DNA from: Novosphingobium olei
GTDB lineage: Bacteria > Pseudomonadota > Alphaproteobacteria > Sphingomonadales > Sphingomonadaceae
Length of the DNA: 64,000 bases
Direction of reading: 5' to 3'
Assembly (NCBI RefSeq): GCF_012927405.1
Contig: NZ_JABBGM010000002.1
Span: 310,001-374,000 of the forward strand
The notes below the pieces were generated by a model. It had not been told where the DNA came from and ran no database searches. It saw nothing but the letters and a program-made list of their open reading frames with translations. This document shows, one piece after another, positions 56,515 to 64,000 of this stretch; positions within the stretch are counted from its first letter, which is position 1, and every line of letters begins with the position of its first letter. The position numbers were made by a program, and so were the translations under genes.

Positions 56515-57705
56515 ATGGCTAAGGCTAAGTTTGAGCGGACCAAGCCGCACTGCAACATCGGCACCATCGGTCACGTCGACCATGGCAAGACCACGCTGAC
56601 GGCTGCGATCACCAAGGTGCTCGCGGAAACCGGCGGCGCGACGTTCACCGACTACGCGAACATCGACAAGGCTCCGGAAGAGCGCGAGCGCGGCATCACC
56701 ATCTCGACCGCCCACGTCGAGTACGAAACCGCCAACCGCCACTACGCCCACGTCGACTGCCCGGGTCACGCGGACTACGTGAAGAACATGATCACCGGTG
56801 CCGCCCAGATGGACGGCGCGATCCTGGTCGTGAACGCCGCTGACGGCCCGATGCCGCAGACCCGCGAGCACATCCTGCTCGCCCGCCAGGTCGGCGTGCC
56901 GGCGCTGGTCGTGTACATGAACAAGGTCGACCAGGTCGACGACGAGGAAATCCTCGAGCTGGTCGAACTCGAAGTTCGCGAGCTGCTGTCGTCGTACGAC
57001 TTCCCGGGCGACGATATTCCGATCATCAAGGGTTCGGCTCTGGCCGCTCTCGAAGGTCGCGACGACAACATCGGCAAGAACTCGATCAACGAGCTGATGG
57101 CCGCTGTCGACAGCTACATCCCGCAGCCGCCGCGCCCGACCGACAAGCCGTTCCTGATGCCGGTCGAAGACGTGTTCTCGATCTCGGGTCGTGGTACGGT
57201 CGTGACCGGCCGCGTCGAAACCGGCATCGTCAAGGTTGGTGAAGAAGTCGAGATCGTCGGCCTCAAGGACACCACCAAGACCACCGTCACCGGCGTCGAA
57301 ATGTTCCGCAAGCTGCTCGACCAGGGTGAAGCCGGCGACAACATCGGTGCGCTGGTTCGCGGCATCAAGCGTGAAGACGTCGAGCGCGGCCAGGTCCTCT
57401 GCAAGCCCGGTTCGGTCAAGCCGCACACCGAGTTCTCGGCCGAGGTCTACGTGCTGTCGAAGGACGAAGGTGGCCGTCACACGCCGTTCTTCGCCAACTA
57501 TCGCCCGCAGTTCTACTTCCGCACCACCGACGTCACCGGCGAAGTGATCCTTCCCGAGGGCACCGAGATGGTGATGCCTGGCGACAACGTCACGCTGTCG
57601 GTCAAGCTGATCGCTCCGATCGCGATGGATGAAGGTCTTCGCTTCGCAATTCGCGAAGGCGGCCGCACCGTCGGTTCGGGGGTTGTCAGCAAGATCACGA
57701 AGTAA
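56515..57705 (+). CDS. tuf: Elongation factor Tu
   Basis: The 396-residue GTPase carries aminoacyl-tRNA to the ribosome. It has G1 [39 protein letters not shown] and SAL motifs, and domains 2 and 3 of normal length ending [16 protein letters not shown] lies upstream of the ATG. A strong terminator follows. Confidence 0.99.
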   Translation: MAKAKFERTKPHCNIGTIGHVDHGKTTLTAAITKVLAETGGATFTDYANIDKAPEERERGITISTAHVEYETANRHYAHVDCPGHADYVKNMITGAAQMDGAILVVNAADGPMPQTREHILLARQVGVPALVVYMNKVDQVDDEEILELVELEVRELLSSYDFPGDDIPIIKGSALAALEGRDDNIGKNSINELMAAVDSYIPQPPRPTDKPFLMPVEDVFSISGRGTVVTGRVETGIVKVGEEVEIVGLKDTTKTTVTGVEMFRKLLDQGEAGDNIGALVRGIKREDVERGQVLCKPGSVKPHTEFSAEVYVLSKDEGGRHTPFFANYRPQFYFRTTDVTGEVILPEGTEMVMPGDNVTLSVKLIAPIAMDEGLRFAIREGGRTVGSGVVSKITK

Positions 57706-57718
57706 TATAGGCCGCGCA

Positions 57719-57756
57719 CCGGCGGGGGATTCGCTCCTCCGCCGGGCCGGTTTTTT
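57719..57756 (+). terminator. Rho-independent terminator after tuf
   Basis: The stem CCGGCGGGGGA/TCCTCCGCCGG is followed by GCCGG and TTTTTT, starting 14 bases after the tuf stop. It separates the str operon from the S10 operon. Confidence 0.88.
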
Positions 57757-57860
57757 GATTCAGTCGGCCCGCTTTCCCCGCGCTTCATCAGCTGGGGCAG
57801 GGTGAGAGGGTGGGGCGACTGGATTTTTTGTTTTACGCTCTTTCGCATCGGTAAACGGAC

Positions 57861-58172
57861 ATGGAAGCCCAGAACATCCGCATTCGCCTCAAGGCCTTCG
57901 ATCATCGCGTACTTGATCAGGCAACCGGCGAAATCGCTGACACCGCCCGCCGCACCGGCGCGCTCATCCGGGGCCCCATTCCGCTCCCGACGCGCATCGA
58001 GAAGTTCTGCGTCAACCGCGGCCCGCACATCGACAAGAAGTCGCGTGAGCAGTTCGAGGTTCGTACCTACAAGCGCCTGCTCGACATCGTTCAGCCGAAT
58101 GCTGCGACCGTCGATGCGCTGATGAAGCTGGACCTCGCGGCCGGCGTCAACGTCGAGATCAAGCTCGCCTAA
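57861..58172 (+). CDS. rpsJ: 30S ribosomal protein S10
   Basis: The 103-residue protein is S10 (also NusE in antitermination). It begins [20 protein letters not shown] and contains [20 protein letters not shown] and [14 protein letters not shown], the conserved core. It opens the S10 operon. Its distance to the next gene rplC, 299 bases, is unusually long. Confidence 0.99.
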   Translation: MEAQNIRIRLKAFDHRVLDQATGEIADTARRTGALIRGPIPLPTRIEKFCVNRGPHIDKKSREQFEVRTYKRLLDIVQPNAATVDALMKLDLAAGVNVEIKLA

Positions 58173-58354
58173 GTGAGCTTGCCTTTAGCGCCGGCGAAGG
58201 CCGGGGTGGCCGAAGGCGGACAGATCAACGACGCAAGTTTCGGACCCTCGGGTCCACAATTCCTTCCGGTCCAAAGCCGGCTTGGTGGCAAATCGGCCAC
58301 CGCGACATAGGGATACCTCCGGCGCCGTCCTTCGGGGCATAGCCGGGCAAGCGT

Positions 58355-58450
58355 CCCCCGATCGCTCCTGTTTGGCAGGAGCACTCAGCCCGGTCGGGGG
58401 CATGCTTCACATACGGGCTGAACACGCCTGTCGGGATGGGCCCGGCAGGC
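58355..58450 (+). promoter_or_regulatory. Structured leader upstream of rplC
   Basis: Within the 299-bp rpsJ-rplC gap a nested structure CCCCCGA...TCGGGGG (58355-58400) encloses GCTCCTG-TTTGG-CAGGAGC. A second ten-base stem GCCTGTCGGG/CCCGGCAGGC with a five-base loop (58426-58450) ends 21 bases before the rplC ATG. The rest of the gap (58173-58354) holds weaker hairpins and no gene. It may bind a ribosomal protein, or carry an internal promoter. Confidence 0.5.
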
Positions 58451-58471
58451 CTCTGTGATGGAGTATGGATC

Positions 58472-59227
58472 ATGCGCACCGGCGTGATCGCGAAGAAGGT
58501 GGGGATGACCCGCCTTTTCCAGGACGACGGACGGCACGTGCCGGTCACCGTCCTGTCGCTAGAAGATTGCCAGGTGGTTTCGGTTCGCACTGCTGAGCGT
58601 GACGGTTACGTCGCTCTCCAGCTCGGTGCCGGCGAAGCCAAGCAGAAGAACGTTGCCAAGCCGCAGCGCGAACACTTCGCCAAGGCGGAAGTGGCGCTGA
58701 AGATGGAAGTCGCCGAGTTCCGCGTCGCCGACGACGCCGTGCTCGAAGTGGGCTCGACCATCGCCGCTTCGCATTTCGTCCCCGGCCAGTACGTGGACAT
58801 CACCGGCCACACCCAGGGCAAGGGCTTCCAGGGCGCGATGAAGCGCTGGGGCTTCGGCGGTATGCGCGCCACGCACGGCGTGTCGATCTCGCACCGTGCC
58901 CACGGTTCGACCGGTAACCGCCAGGATCCGGGCCGCGTCTTTAAGAACAAGAAGATGGCCGGTCACATGGGCGACCGCCAGCGCACCCAGCAGAACCTCG
59001 AAATCGTCCGCACCGACGATGAGCGTGGCCTGATCTTCGTCAAGGGCTCGGTCCCTGGCTCGAAGAACGGCTGGCTGCTCGTCCGCGACGCCGTCAAGGT
59101 CAACCGCCATGCGGAAGCGCCCTATCCCGCCGGCCTGAAGCAGGCCGCCAACAGCAATGACTCGGCAGCTGCCGACACGCCCGTGGACGTCGCGGCTGTC
59201 GAAGCGACCGAAGGTCAGGAGGGCTAA
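58472..59227 (+). CDS. rplC: 50S ribosomal protein L3
   Basis: The 251-residue protein is L3, one of the two initiators of 50S assembly. It starts [20 protein letters not shown] and has [20 protein letters not shown] and [22 protein letters not shown]-terminal extension of about 35 residues, rich in Ala and acidic residues, goes beyond the common core, as in other alphaproteobacteria. ATG 58472 has GGAG upstream. Confidence 0.98.
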   Translation: MRTGVIAKKVGMTRLFQDDGRHVPVTVLSLEDCQVVSVRTAERDGYVALQLGAGEAKQKNVAKPQREHFAKAEVALKMEVAEFRVADDAVLEVGSTIAASHFVPGQYVDITGHTQGKGFQGAMKRWGFGGMRATHGVSISHRAHGSTGNRQDPGRVFKNKKMAGHMGDRQRTQQNLEIVRTDDERGLIFVKGSVPGSKNGWLLVRDAVKVNRHAEAPYPAGLKQAANSNDSAAADTPVDVAAVEATEGQEG

Positions 59228-59230
59228 GTC

Positions 59231-59854
59231 GTGAAGGTTCAGGTTCTCAACCTCGACGGCACCACCGGCAACGGCGAAGTCGAACTGTCGGACGACGTGT
59301 TTGGTCTCGAGCCGCGCGCCGACATCCTGCACCGTGTCGTCACCTGGCAGCTCGAAAACCGCCGCGGCATCGCCCGCAAGGCGCGCGAGCGTTCGGACGT
59401 TGCCCGCACCGGCAAGAAGTTCGGCCGTCAGAAGGGTGGCGGTACTGCCCGTCACGGTGACCGCAAGGCACCGATCTTCATCGGCGGTGGTAAGGCTCAC
59501 GGTCCCCGCGTTCGCGAATTCAACATCTCGCTGAACAAGAAGGTCCGCGCGCTCGGCCTCAAGATGGCGCTCTCGTCGAAGGCGAAGGCCGGTCTGGTCA
59601 TCGTCGACACGCTCGACGTCGAAGGCAAGACCAAGACGCTGGCCGCCACGCTCGCCAAGTCGGGCTTCGGCAAGAAGGTCCTCGTGATCGACGGTGAAGG
59701 CGTCAACGACAATTTCGCCAAGGCCGCCCGCAACATCGTCGGCGTGAACGTGCTCCCCGCAGTGGGCGCCAACGTCTACGACATCCTGAAGCATGACACG
59801 CTGGTGCTGACGCGCGCTGCTGTCGAAAAGCTGGAGGCGCGTTTCAATGGCTAA
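59231..59854 (+). CDS. rplD: 50S ribosomal protein L4
   Basis: The 207-residue protein lines the exit tunnel with its extended loop ([20 protein letters not shown]) and in enterobacteria also represses the S10 operon. The end overlaps the rplW start by eight bases. The start codon is GTG/ATG-adjacent, reading [11 protein letters not shown] from position 59231. Confidence 0.98.
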   Translation: MKVQVLNLDGTTGNGEVELSDDVFGLEPRADILHRVVTWQLENRRGIARKARERSDVARTGKKFGRQKGGGTARHGDRKAPIFIGGGKAHGPRVREFNISLNKKVRALGLKMALSSKAKAGLVIVDTLDVEGKTKTLAATLAKSGFGKKVLVIDGEGVNDNFAKAARNIVGVNVLPAVGANVYDILKHDTLVLTRAAVEKLEARFNG

Positions 59855-60152
59855 GGACGCGATCGACACGCGCCACTACGACGTGATCGTGGCTCCCCAC
59901 ATCACCGAGAAGTCGACGCTGCTGTCCGAGCACAACGCCGTGGTCTTCAAGGTTGCCGACAAGGCGACCAAGCCGGAGATCAAGGCAGCGGTTGAAGCCC
60001 TGTTCAACGTGAAGGTCACCGGCGTGAACACGCTGACCCAGAAGGGCAAGACCAAGCGCTGGAAGGGCAAGCCCTACAAGCGCTCGGACGTCAAGAAGGC
60101 CGTCGTGACGCTGGCAGCAGGCCAGTCGATCGACGTCACCAGCGGTATCTGA
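59847..60152 (+). CDS. rplW: 50S ribosomal protein L23
   Basis: The 101-residue protein sits at the tunnel exit and contacts trigger factor and SRP. It has the conserved [17 protein letters not shown] and [20 protein letters not shown]. The ATG is within the rplD coding end, so translation is coupled. Confidence 0.98.
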   Translation: MAKDAIDTRHYDVIVAPHITEKSTLLSEHNAVVFKVADKATKPEIKAAVEALFNVKVTGVNTLTQKGKTKRWKGKPYKRSDVKKAVVTLAAGQSIDVTSGI

Positions 60153-60165
60153 GGCGGGTAGAACC

Positions 60166-61002
60166 ATGGCACTCAAGACCTATAATCCGACCAGCCCCGC
60201 CCGGCGCGGCCTGGTCCTCGTCGACAAGTCGGCGCTGTGGAAGGGCAAGCCCGTCAAGGCGCTGACCGAAGGCAAGCGCAAGACCGGCGGCCGCAACAAC
60301 AAGGGCCACGTGACCAGCCGCGGTATCGCGGGCGGCCACAAGCAGAAGTACCGCTACATCGACTTCAAGCGTCGCAAGTGGGACATGCCGGCCACCGTCG
60401 AGCGTCTGGAATACGATCCCAACCGCACGGCGTTCATCGCCCTCGTCAAGTACGAGGACGGCGAGCAGGCCTACATCCTGGCGCCGCAGCGTCTGGCCGT
60501 CGGCGACACCATCGTCGCCGGTGAAAAGACCGACGTGAAGCCGGGCAACGCCATGCTTCTGTCGCAGATGCCGGTCGGCACCATCATCCACAACGTGGAG
60601 ATGAAGCCGGGCAAGGGCGGTCAGATCGCCCGTTCGGCAGGCACCTATGTCCAGCTCGTCGGTCGTGACCGCGGCATGGTCATCGTTCGCCTGAACTCGG
60701 GCGAGCAGCGCTACCTGCGTGGCGATTGCATGGGCACCGTCGGCGCCGTGTCGAACCCCGACAATGCCAACCAGAACCTTGCCAAGGCCGGTCGCAACCG
60801 CTGGCTCGGCCGTCGTCCGCTGACCCGCGGCGTCGCCAAGAACCCGGTCGACCACCCGCACGGTGGTGGTGAAGGCCGCACCTCGGGTGGCCGTCATCCG
60901 GTTACCCCGTGGGGCAAGCCGACCAAGGGCGCACGCACCCGCCACAACAAGCAGACGGACAAGATGATCATCCGTTCGCGTCACGCGAAGAAGAAGAGGT
61001 AA
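60166..61002 (+). CDS. rplB: 50S ribosomal protein L2
   Basis: The 278-residue protein is L2, needed for subunit joining and peptidyl transfer. It begins [20 protein letters not shown] and shows [20 protein letters not shown] and the C-terminal [20 protein letters not shown] with the functionally important histidine. Confidence 0.99.
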   Translation: MALKTYNPTSPARRGLVLVDKSALWKGKPVKALTEGKRKTGGRNNKGHVTSRGIAGGHKQKYRYIDFKRRKWDMPATVERLEYDPNRTAFIALVKYEDGEQAYILAPQRLAVGDTIVAGEKTDVKPGNAMLLSQMPVGTIIHNVEMKPGKGGQIARSAGTYVQLVGRDRGMVIVRLNSGEQRYLRGDCMGTVGAVSNPDNANQNLAKAGRNRWLGRRPLTRGVAKNPVDHPHGGGEGRTSGGRHPVTPWGKPTKGARTRHNKQTDKMIIRSRHAKKKR

Positions 61003-61008
61003 CACCCC

Positions 61009-61287
61009 ATGGCACGCTCCGTCTGGAAGGGCCCCTTCGTCGACCTGCACCTCCTGAAGAAAGCGGAAGTCGCTCAGGATGCAGGCGGCCGCGCTGGCCC
61101 GATCAAGACCTGGTCGCGTCGTTCGACCATCATCCCGCAGTTCGTTGGTCTGACGTTCAACGTCTACAACGGGCAGAAGTTCATCCCCGTCTCCGTCTCG
61201 GAAGAGATGGTCGGCCACAAGCTTGGCGAGTTCGCTCCGACGCGCAACTTCCCCGGCCACGCCGCTGACAAGAAGGGCAAGCGCTGA
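61009..61287 (+). CDS. rpsS: 30S ribosomal protein S19
   Basis: The 92-residue protein is S19 of the 30S head. It starts [20 protein letters not shown] and contains [20 protein letters not shown] and [20 protein letters not shown]. Its stop overlaps the rplV start (TGATG). Confidence 0.99.
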   Translation: MARSVWKGPFVDLHLLKKAEVAQDAGGRAGPIKTWSRRSTIIPQFVGLTFNVYNGQKFIPVSVSEEMVGHKLGEFAPTRNFPGHAADKKGKR

Positions 61288-61664
61288 TGAGCAAGCCTAA
61301 GGCACCCCGTCGCGTTGGCGACAAGGAAGCGCTGTCGGTCGGCACGCAGATCCGTGGTTCGGCGCAGAAGCTGAACCTGGTGGCGGCGCTGATCCGTGGC
61401 CACAAGGCCGAAGACGCGATGAACATCCTCGCCTTCTCGAAGAAGGCGATGGCGGTTGACGCGCGCAAGGTTCTCGCCTCGGCGATCGCCAATGCGGAAA
61501 ACAACCACAACCTGGACGTCGACTCGCTCGTCGTGGCGGAAGCCTCGGTCGGCAAGTCGATCACGATGAAGCGCTTCCACACCCGTGGTCGCGGCAAGTC
61601 GACCCGGATCCTGAAGCCGTTCTCGCGCCTCCGGATCGTCGTTCGCGAAGTCGAGGAGGCCTGA
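61287..61664 (+). CDS. rplV: 50S ribosomal protein L22
   Basis: The 125-residue protein is L22; its beta hairpin ([20 protein letters not shown]) reaches into the exit tunnel. The N-terminus has a short basic extension before the core [19 protein letters not shown]. It starts at the TGATG overlap with rpsS. Confidence 0.98.
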   Translation: MSKPKAPRRVGDKEALSVGTQIRGSAQKLNLVAALIRGHKAEDAMNILAFSKKAMAVDARKVLASAIANAENNHNLDVDSLVVAEASVGKSITMKRFHTRGRGKSTRILKPFSRLRIVVREVEEA

Positions 61665-61666
61665 TC

Positions 61667-62377
61667 ATGGGTCACAAGTCGAACCCCATCGGTCTGCGCC
61701 TGCAGATCAACCGTACCTGGGACAGCCGCTGGTACGCTGAAGGTCGCTCCTACGAGCAGCTGCTCAAGGAAGACCTCCAGATCCGCAAGTACATCGTCGA
61801 GAACCTGCCCCAGGCTGCGATCTCGAAGGTGGTCATCGAGCGGCCGGCCAAGCTGTGCCGCGTGTCGATCTATGCCGCTCGTCCGGGCGTCATCATCGGC
61901 AAGAAGGGCGCTGACATCGAGAAGCTTCGTTCGAAGCTCGCGACGATGACCCAGAGCGACGTCAAGCTGAACATCGTCGAGATCCGCAAGCCGGAAATCG
62001 ACAGCAAGCTCGTTGCCCAGGGCATTGCCGACCAGCTCGTTCGCCGCGTGGCCTTCCGCCGTGCGATGAAGCGCGCGGTGCAGTCCGCCCTGCGTCTTGG
62101 CGCCGAAGGCATCAAGATCACCTGCGGCGGCCGTCTCGGCGGTGCGGAAATCGCCCGCGTCGAGTGGTACCGTGAAGGTCGCGTTCCGCTGCACACGCTG
62201 CGCGCGAACATCGACTACGCCGAAGCCGAAGCCCACACCGCCTATGGCGTGATCGGCATCAAGACCTGGATCTTCAAGGGCGAGATCCTCGGTCACGACC
62301 CGATGGCGCAGGACCGACTGATGATGGAAGCGCAGACTTCCGGCGTCCGTCCGGCGCGCGACGACCGCAGGAACTAA
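61667..62377 (+). CDS. rpsC: 30S ribosomal protein S3
   Basis: The 236-residue protein is S3, part of the mRNA entry site. It starts [20 protein letters not shown] and has the KH motif [20 protein letters not shown] and [20 protein letters not shown]. Spacing to rplV is two bases. Confidence 0.99.
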   Translation: MGHKSNPIGLRLQINRTWDSRWYAEGRSYEQLLKEDLQIRKYIVENLPQAAISKVVIERPAKLCRVSIYAARPGVIIGKKGADIEKLRSKLATMTQSDVKLNIVEIRKPEIDSKLVAQGIADQLVRRVAFRRAMKRAVQSALRLGAEGIKITCGGRLGGAEIARVEWYREGRVPLHTLRANIDYAEAEAHTAYGVIGIKTWIFKGEILGHDPMAQDRLMMEAQTSGVRPARDDRRN

Positions 62378-62380
62378 GCC

Positions 62381-62815
62381 ATGCTGCAACCGAAGAAGAC
62401 CAAGTTCCGCAAGGCGTTCAAGGGCCGCATCCATGGCGTTGCCAAGGGTGGTACCGACCTGAACTTCGGTTCCTACGGCCTCAAGGCCCTGGAGCCTGAG
62501 CGCGTCACCGCCCGCCAGATCGAAGCCGCCCGTCGTGCGATCACCCGCCACATCCGCCGTCAGGGCCGTCTGTGGATCCGCGTGTTCCCCGACGTGCCGG
62601 TGTCGAAGAAGCCTGCCGAAGTCCGTCAGGGTAAGGGCAAGGGTTCGATCGAATACTGGGCAGCCCGCGTTAAGCCGGGTCGCATCCTGTTCGAGCTCGA
62701 TGGCGTTCCCGGTCCGCTCGCGGCCGAAGCGTTCAGCCGCGCGGCGATGAAGCTGCCGATCAAGACGAAGGTCGTCGCCCGCCTGGGTGATACCTCGCAC
62801 CTTGGCGGCGAGTAA
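62381..62815 (+). CDS. rplP: 50S ribosomal protein L16
   Basis: The 144-residue protein is L16, which shapes the A-site tRNA pocket. It begins [20 protein letters not shown] and contains [20 protein letters not shown] and [20 protein letters not shown]. It follows rpsC after three bases. Confidence 0.99.
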   Translation: MLQPKKTKFRKAFKGRIHGVAKGGTDLNFGSYGLKALEPERVTARQIEAARRAITRHIRRQGRLWIRVFPDVPVSKKPAEVRQGKGKGSIEYWAARVKPGRILFELDGVPGPLAAEAFSRAAMKLPIKTKVVARLGDTSHLGGE

Positions 62816-62827
62816 GGAGAGACTACG

Positions 62828-63031
62828 ATGGCCAAGTTCGAAGACCTTCGCGTCAAGAGCGACGACCAGCTCTCTGCTGATCTCGCCGAGCTCAAGCGCG
62901 AGCAGTTCAACCTGCGTTTCCAGGCGGCGACCAGCCAGCTGGAACGTCCGGCGCGCATCAAGGAAGTGCGCCGCGACATCGCGCGCATCAAGACGCTGCA
63001 GACTGAGCGTTCTCAGTCGGCCAAGGCGTAA
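62828..63031 (+). CDS. rpmC: 50S ribosomal protein L29
   Basis: The 67-residue helical protein is L29 at the tunnel exit. It shows [20 protein letters not shown] and [28 protein letters not shown] precedes the ATG. Confidence 0.97.
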   Translation: MAKFEDLRVKSDDQLSADLAELKREQFNLRFQAATSQLERPARIKEVRRDIARIKTLQTERSQSAKA

Positions 63032-63041
63032 GGAAGCCAAT

Positions 63042-63311
63042 ATGCCCAAGCGTATCCTGGTCGGCACCGTTGTGTCCGACAAGACCGATAAGACCGTGGT
63101 GGTCAAGGTCGAGCGCAAGGTGAAGCACCCGCTCTACGGGAAGATCATCCGCCGCTCGAAGAAGTACCACGCGCACGACGAGCAGAACTCGTTCAAGACC
63201 GGCGAAACCGTCCGCATCGAGGAAACGGCGCCGATCTCGAAGCTGAAGACGTGGAAGGTCATCGACCGCGTCACGGCCGGCAAGACCGCCGCGATCGAAG
63301 CCGACGTCTGA
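63042..63311 (+). CDS. rpsQ: 30S ribosomal protein S17
   Basis: The 89-residue protein is S17, an early 16S rRNA binder. It begins [20 protein letters not shown] and has [20 protein letters not shown]. The ATG at 63042 has AAGGAAG upstream; the longer overlapping frame is not used. A 126-base gap with a small hairpin (63396-63412) separates it from rplN. Confidence 0.98.
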   Translation: MPKRILVGTVVSDKTDKTVVVKVERKVKHPLYGKIIRRSKKYHAHDEQNSFKTGETVRIEETAPISKLKTWKVIDRVTAGKTAAIEADV

Positions 63312-63437
63312 GGGTCAGGCGGGTTCTTTCGGGCGAGGGTGGACATCTGGTCCGCTCTCGTCGATAGGGCCCGTCCGAATTGCGATTTTGGAACTGCCGG
63401 ACTGGTTCCGGCAAGCCAGTGAGAAGGAACCGGATCA

Positions 63438-63806
63438 ATGATCCAGATGCAATCCAATCTCGACGTCGCGGACAACAGCGGCGCCAAGCGCGTCCAGTGC
63501 ATCAAGGTGCTGGGCGGGTCGAAGCGTCGTTTTGCCGGCGTCGGCGACATCATCGTGGTGTCGGTTAAGGAAGCGCAGCCGCGTGCCCGCGTCAAGAAGG
63601 GCGACGTGCACCGCGCCGTGATCGTTCGCACGAAGAAGGACGTGCGCCGTGCTGACGGCAGCGTGATCCGCTTCGACAGCAACGCCGCAGTGCTCGTCGG
63701 CAAGAACGAAGAGCCCATCGGCACCCGCATCTTCGGCCCCGTGGTCCGCGAACTGCGCGGCAAGGGCTTCATGAAGATCATCTCGCTCGCTCCGGAGGTG
63801 CTGTAA
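63438..63806 (+). CDS. rplN: 50S ribosomal protein L14
   Basis: The 122-residue protein is L14, which contacts the 30S subunit. It starts [20 protein letters not shown] and contains [20 protein letters not shown] and [29 protein letters not shown] precedes the ATG. It opens the spc-type gene order. Confidence 0.99.
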   Translation: MIQMQSNLDVADNSGAKRVQCIKVLGGSKRRFAGVGDIIVVSVKEAQPRARVKKGDVHRAVIVRTKKDVRRADGSVIRFDSNAAVLVGKNEEPIGTRIFGPVVRELRGKGFMKIISLAPEVL

Positions 63807-64000
63807 TGGCCGCCGCGAAGATCAAGAAGGGTGACAGCGTCGTCGTCCGTTCGGGCAAGGACAAGGGCCGCACCGGCACGGTGCTGCAGGTTCTGCCCAA
63901 GGACAACAAGGTCGTCGTCGCCGGCGTGAACATCGCCACGCGTCACCGCAAGCCGAGCCAGGCGAACCCCCAGGGCGGCATCGACCGTTCGGAGGCGCCG
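63806..64000 (+). CDS. rplX: 50S ribosomal protein L24, partial
   Basis: The first 65 codons of L24 lie in the window, reading [20 protein letters not shown] with the KOW motif ([20 protein letters not shown]) and continuing to the edge. The ATG overlaps the rplN stop (TAATG). The C-terminal part is beyond the window. Confidence 0.97.
   Translation, partial: MAAAKIKKGDSVVVRSGKDKGRTGTVLQVLPKDNKVVVAGVNIATRHRKPSQANPQGGIDRSEAP

Overview
The window is chromosomal DNA of a high-GC alphaproteobacterium, most likely a Sphingomonadales member of the Novosphingobium/Sphingomonas type. This rests on protein resemblance (UrcA family, HWE kinases, LDH-like malate dehydrogenase, sphingomonad-type VCBS/RTX adhesin), on a GAAC-N7-GAAC LexA box before uvrA, and on short palindromic repeats of the kind common in sphingomonads. 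No rRNA, tRNA, CRISPR array or complete insertion sequence was seen.

Layout. 0-4.2 kb (minus): TCA-cycle genes mdh, sucA and the first codons of sucB. 4.4-7.6 kb (minus): a small hypothetical protein, a SleB-type cell-wall hydrolase and a PAS-HWE histidine kinase. 7.7-12.6 kb (plus): a cobalamin riboswitch followed by btuB-btuF-btuC-btuD, a complete B12 uptake operon with overlapping genes. 12.6-16.7 kb: an UrcA-family protein and uvrA. 16.7-18.2 kb: a repeat-rich stretch with a small SMR-like membrane protein and three copies of a 209-bp tandem repeat. 18.2-19.74 kb: a short AT-rich island whose genes overlap by ATGA. It encodes a soluble protein (interrupted by one in-frame TAG) and a four-helix membrane protein; I recognise neither, and this is the best candidate for an undescribed system.

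19.8-29.4 kb: an HTH protein with an acidic tail, a DsbA-like thioredoxin-fold protein, a class III CoA-transferase, a small hypothetical protein, the potassium transporter Kup, a glycoside hydrolase, and a KdpD-like/KdpE pair in which the sensor lacks its usual N-terminal half. 29.9-40 kb: a giant VCBS/RTX adhesin (plus) convergent with a three-gene type I secretion system (ABC transporter, HlyD, TolC; minus), so substrate and exporter sit side by side. 40-46.5 kb: a second HWE kinase, a NarX/NarL-like two-component pair, a LuxR-type regulator with a C-terminal membrane anchor, two hypothetical proteins and a MarR-like regulator. 46.5-52.8 kb (minus): a glycine-zipper protein, a Gln/Gly-rich protein, a D-glycerate-3-kinase-like P-loop kinase, a TonB-like protein, a TonB-dependent receptor and a Tat-exported adenosine/adenine deaminase homologue.

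52.9-64 kb (plus): the str and S10/spc ribosomal clusters in the canonical order rpsL-rpsG-fusA-tuf-rpsJ-rplC-rplD-rplW-rplB-rpsS-rplV-rpsC-rplP-rpmC-rpsQ-rplN-rplX (the last cut by the window end). Two interruptions are unusual: an inverted pair of palindromic repeats between rpsL and rpsG, and a 299-bp structured gap between rpsJ and rplC.

Function names come from motif reading and family knowledge, not database searches. Start codons are choices made from ribosome binding sites and are flagged where doubtful.
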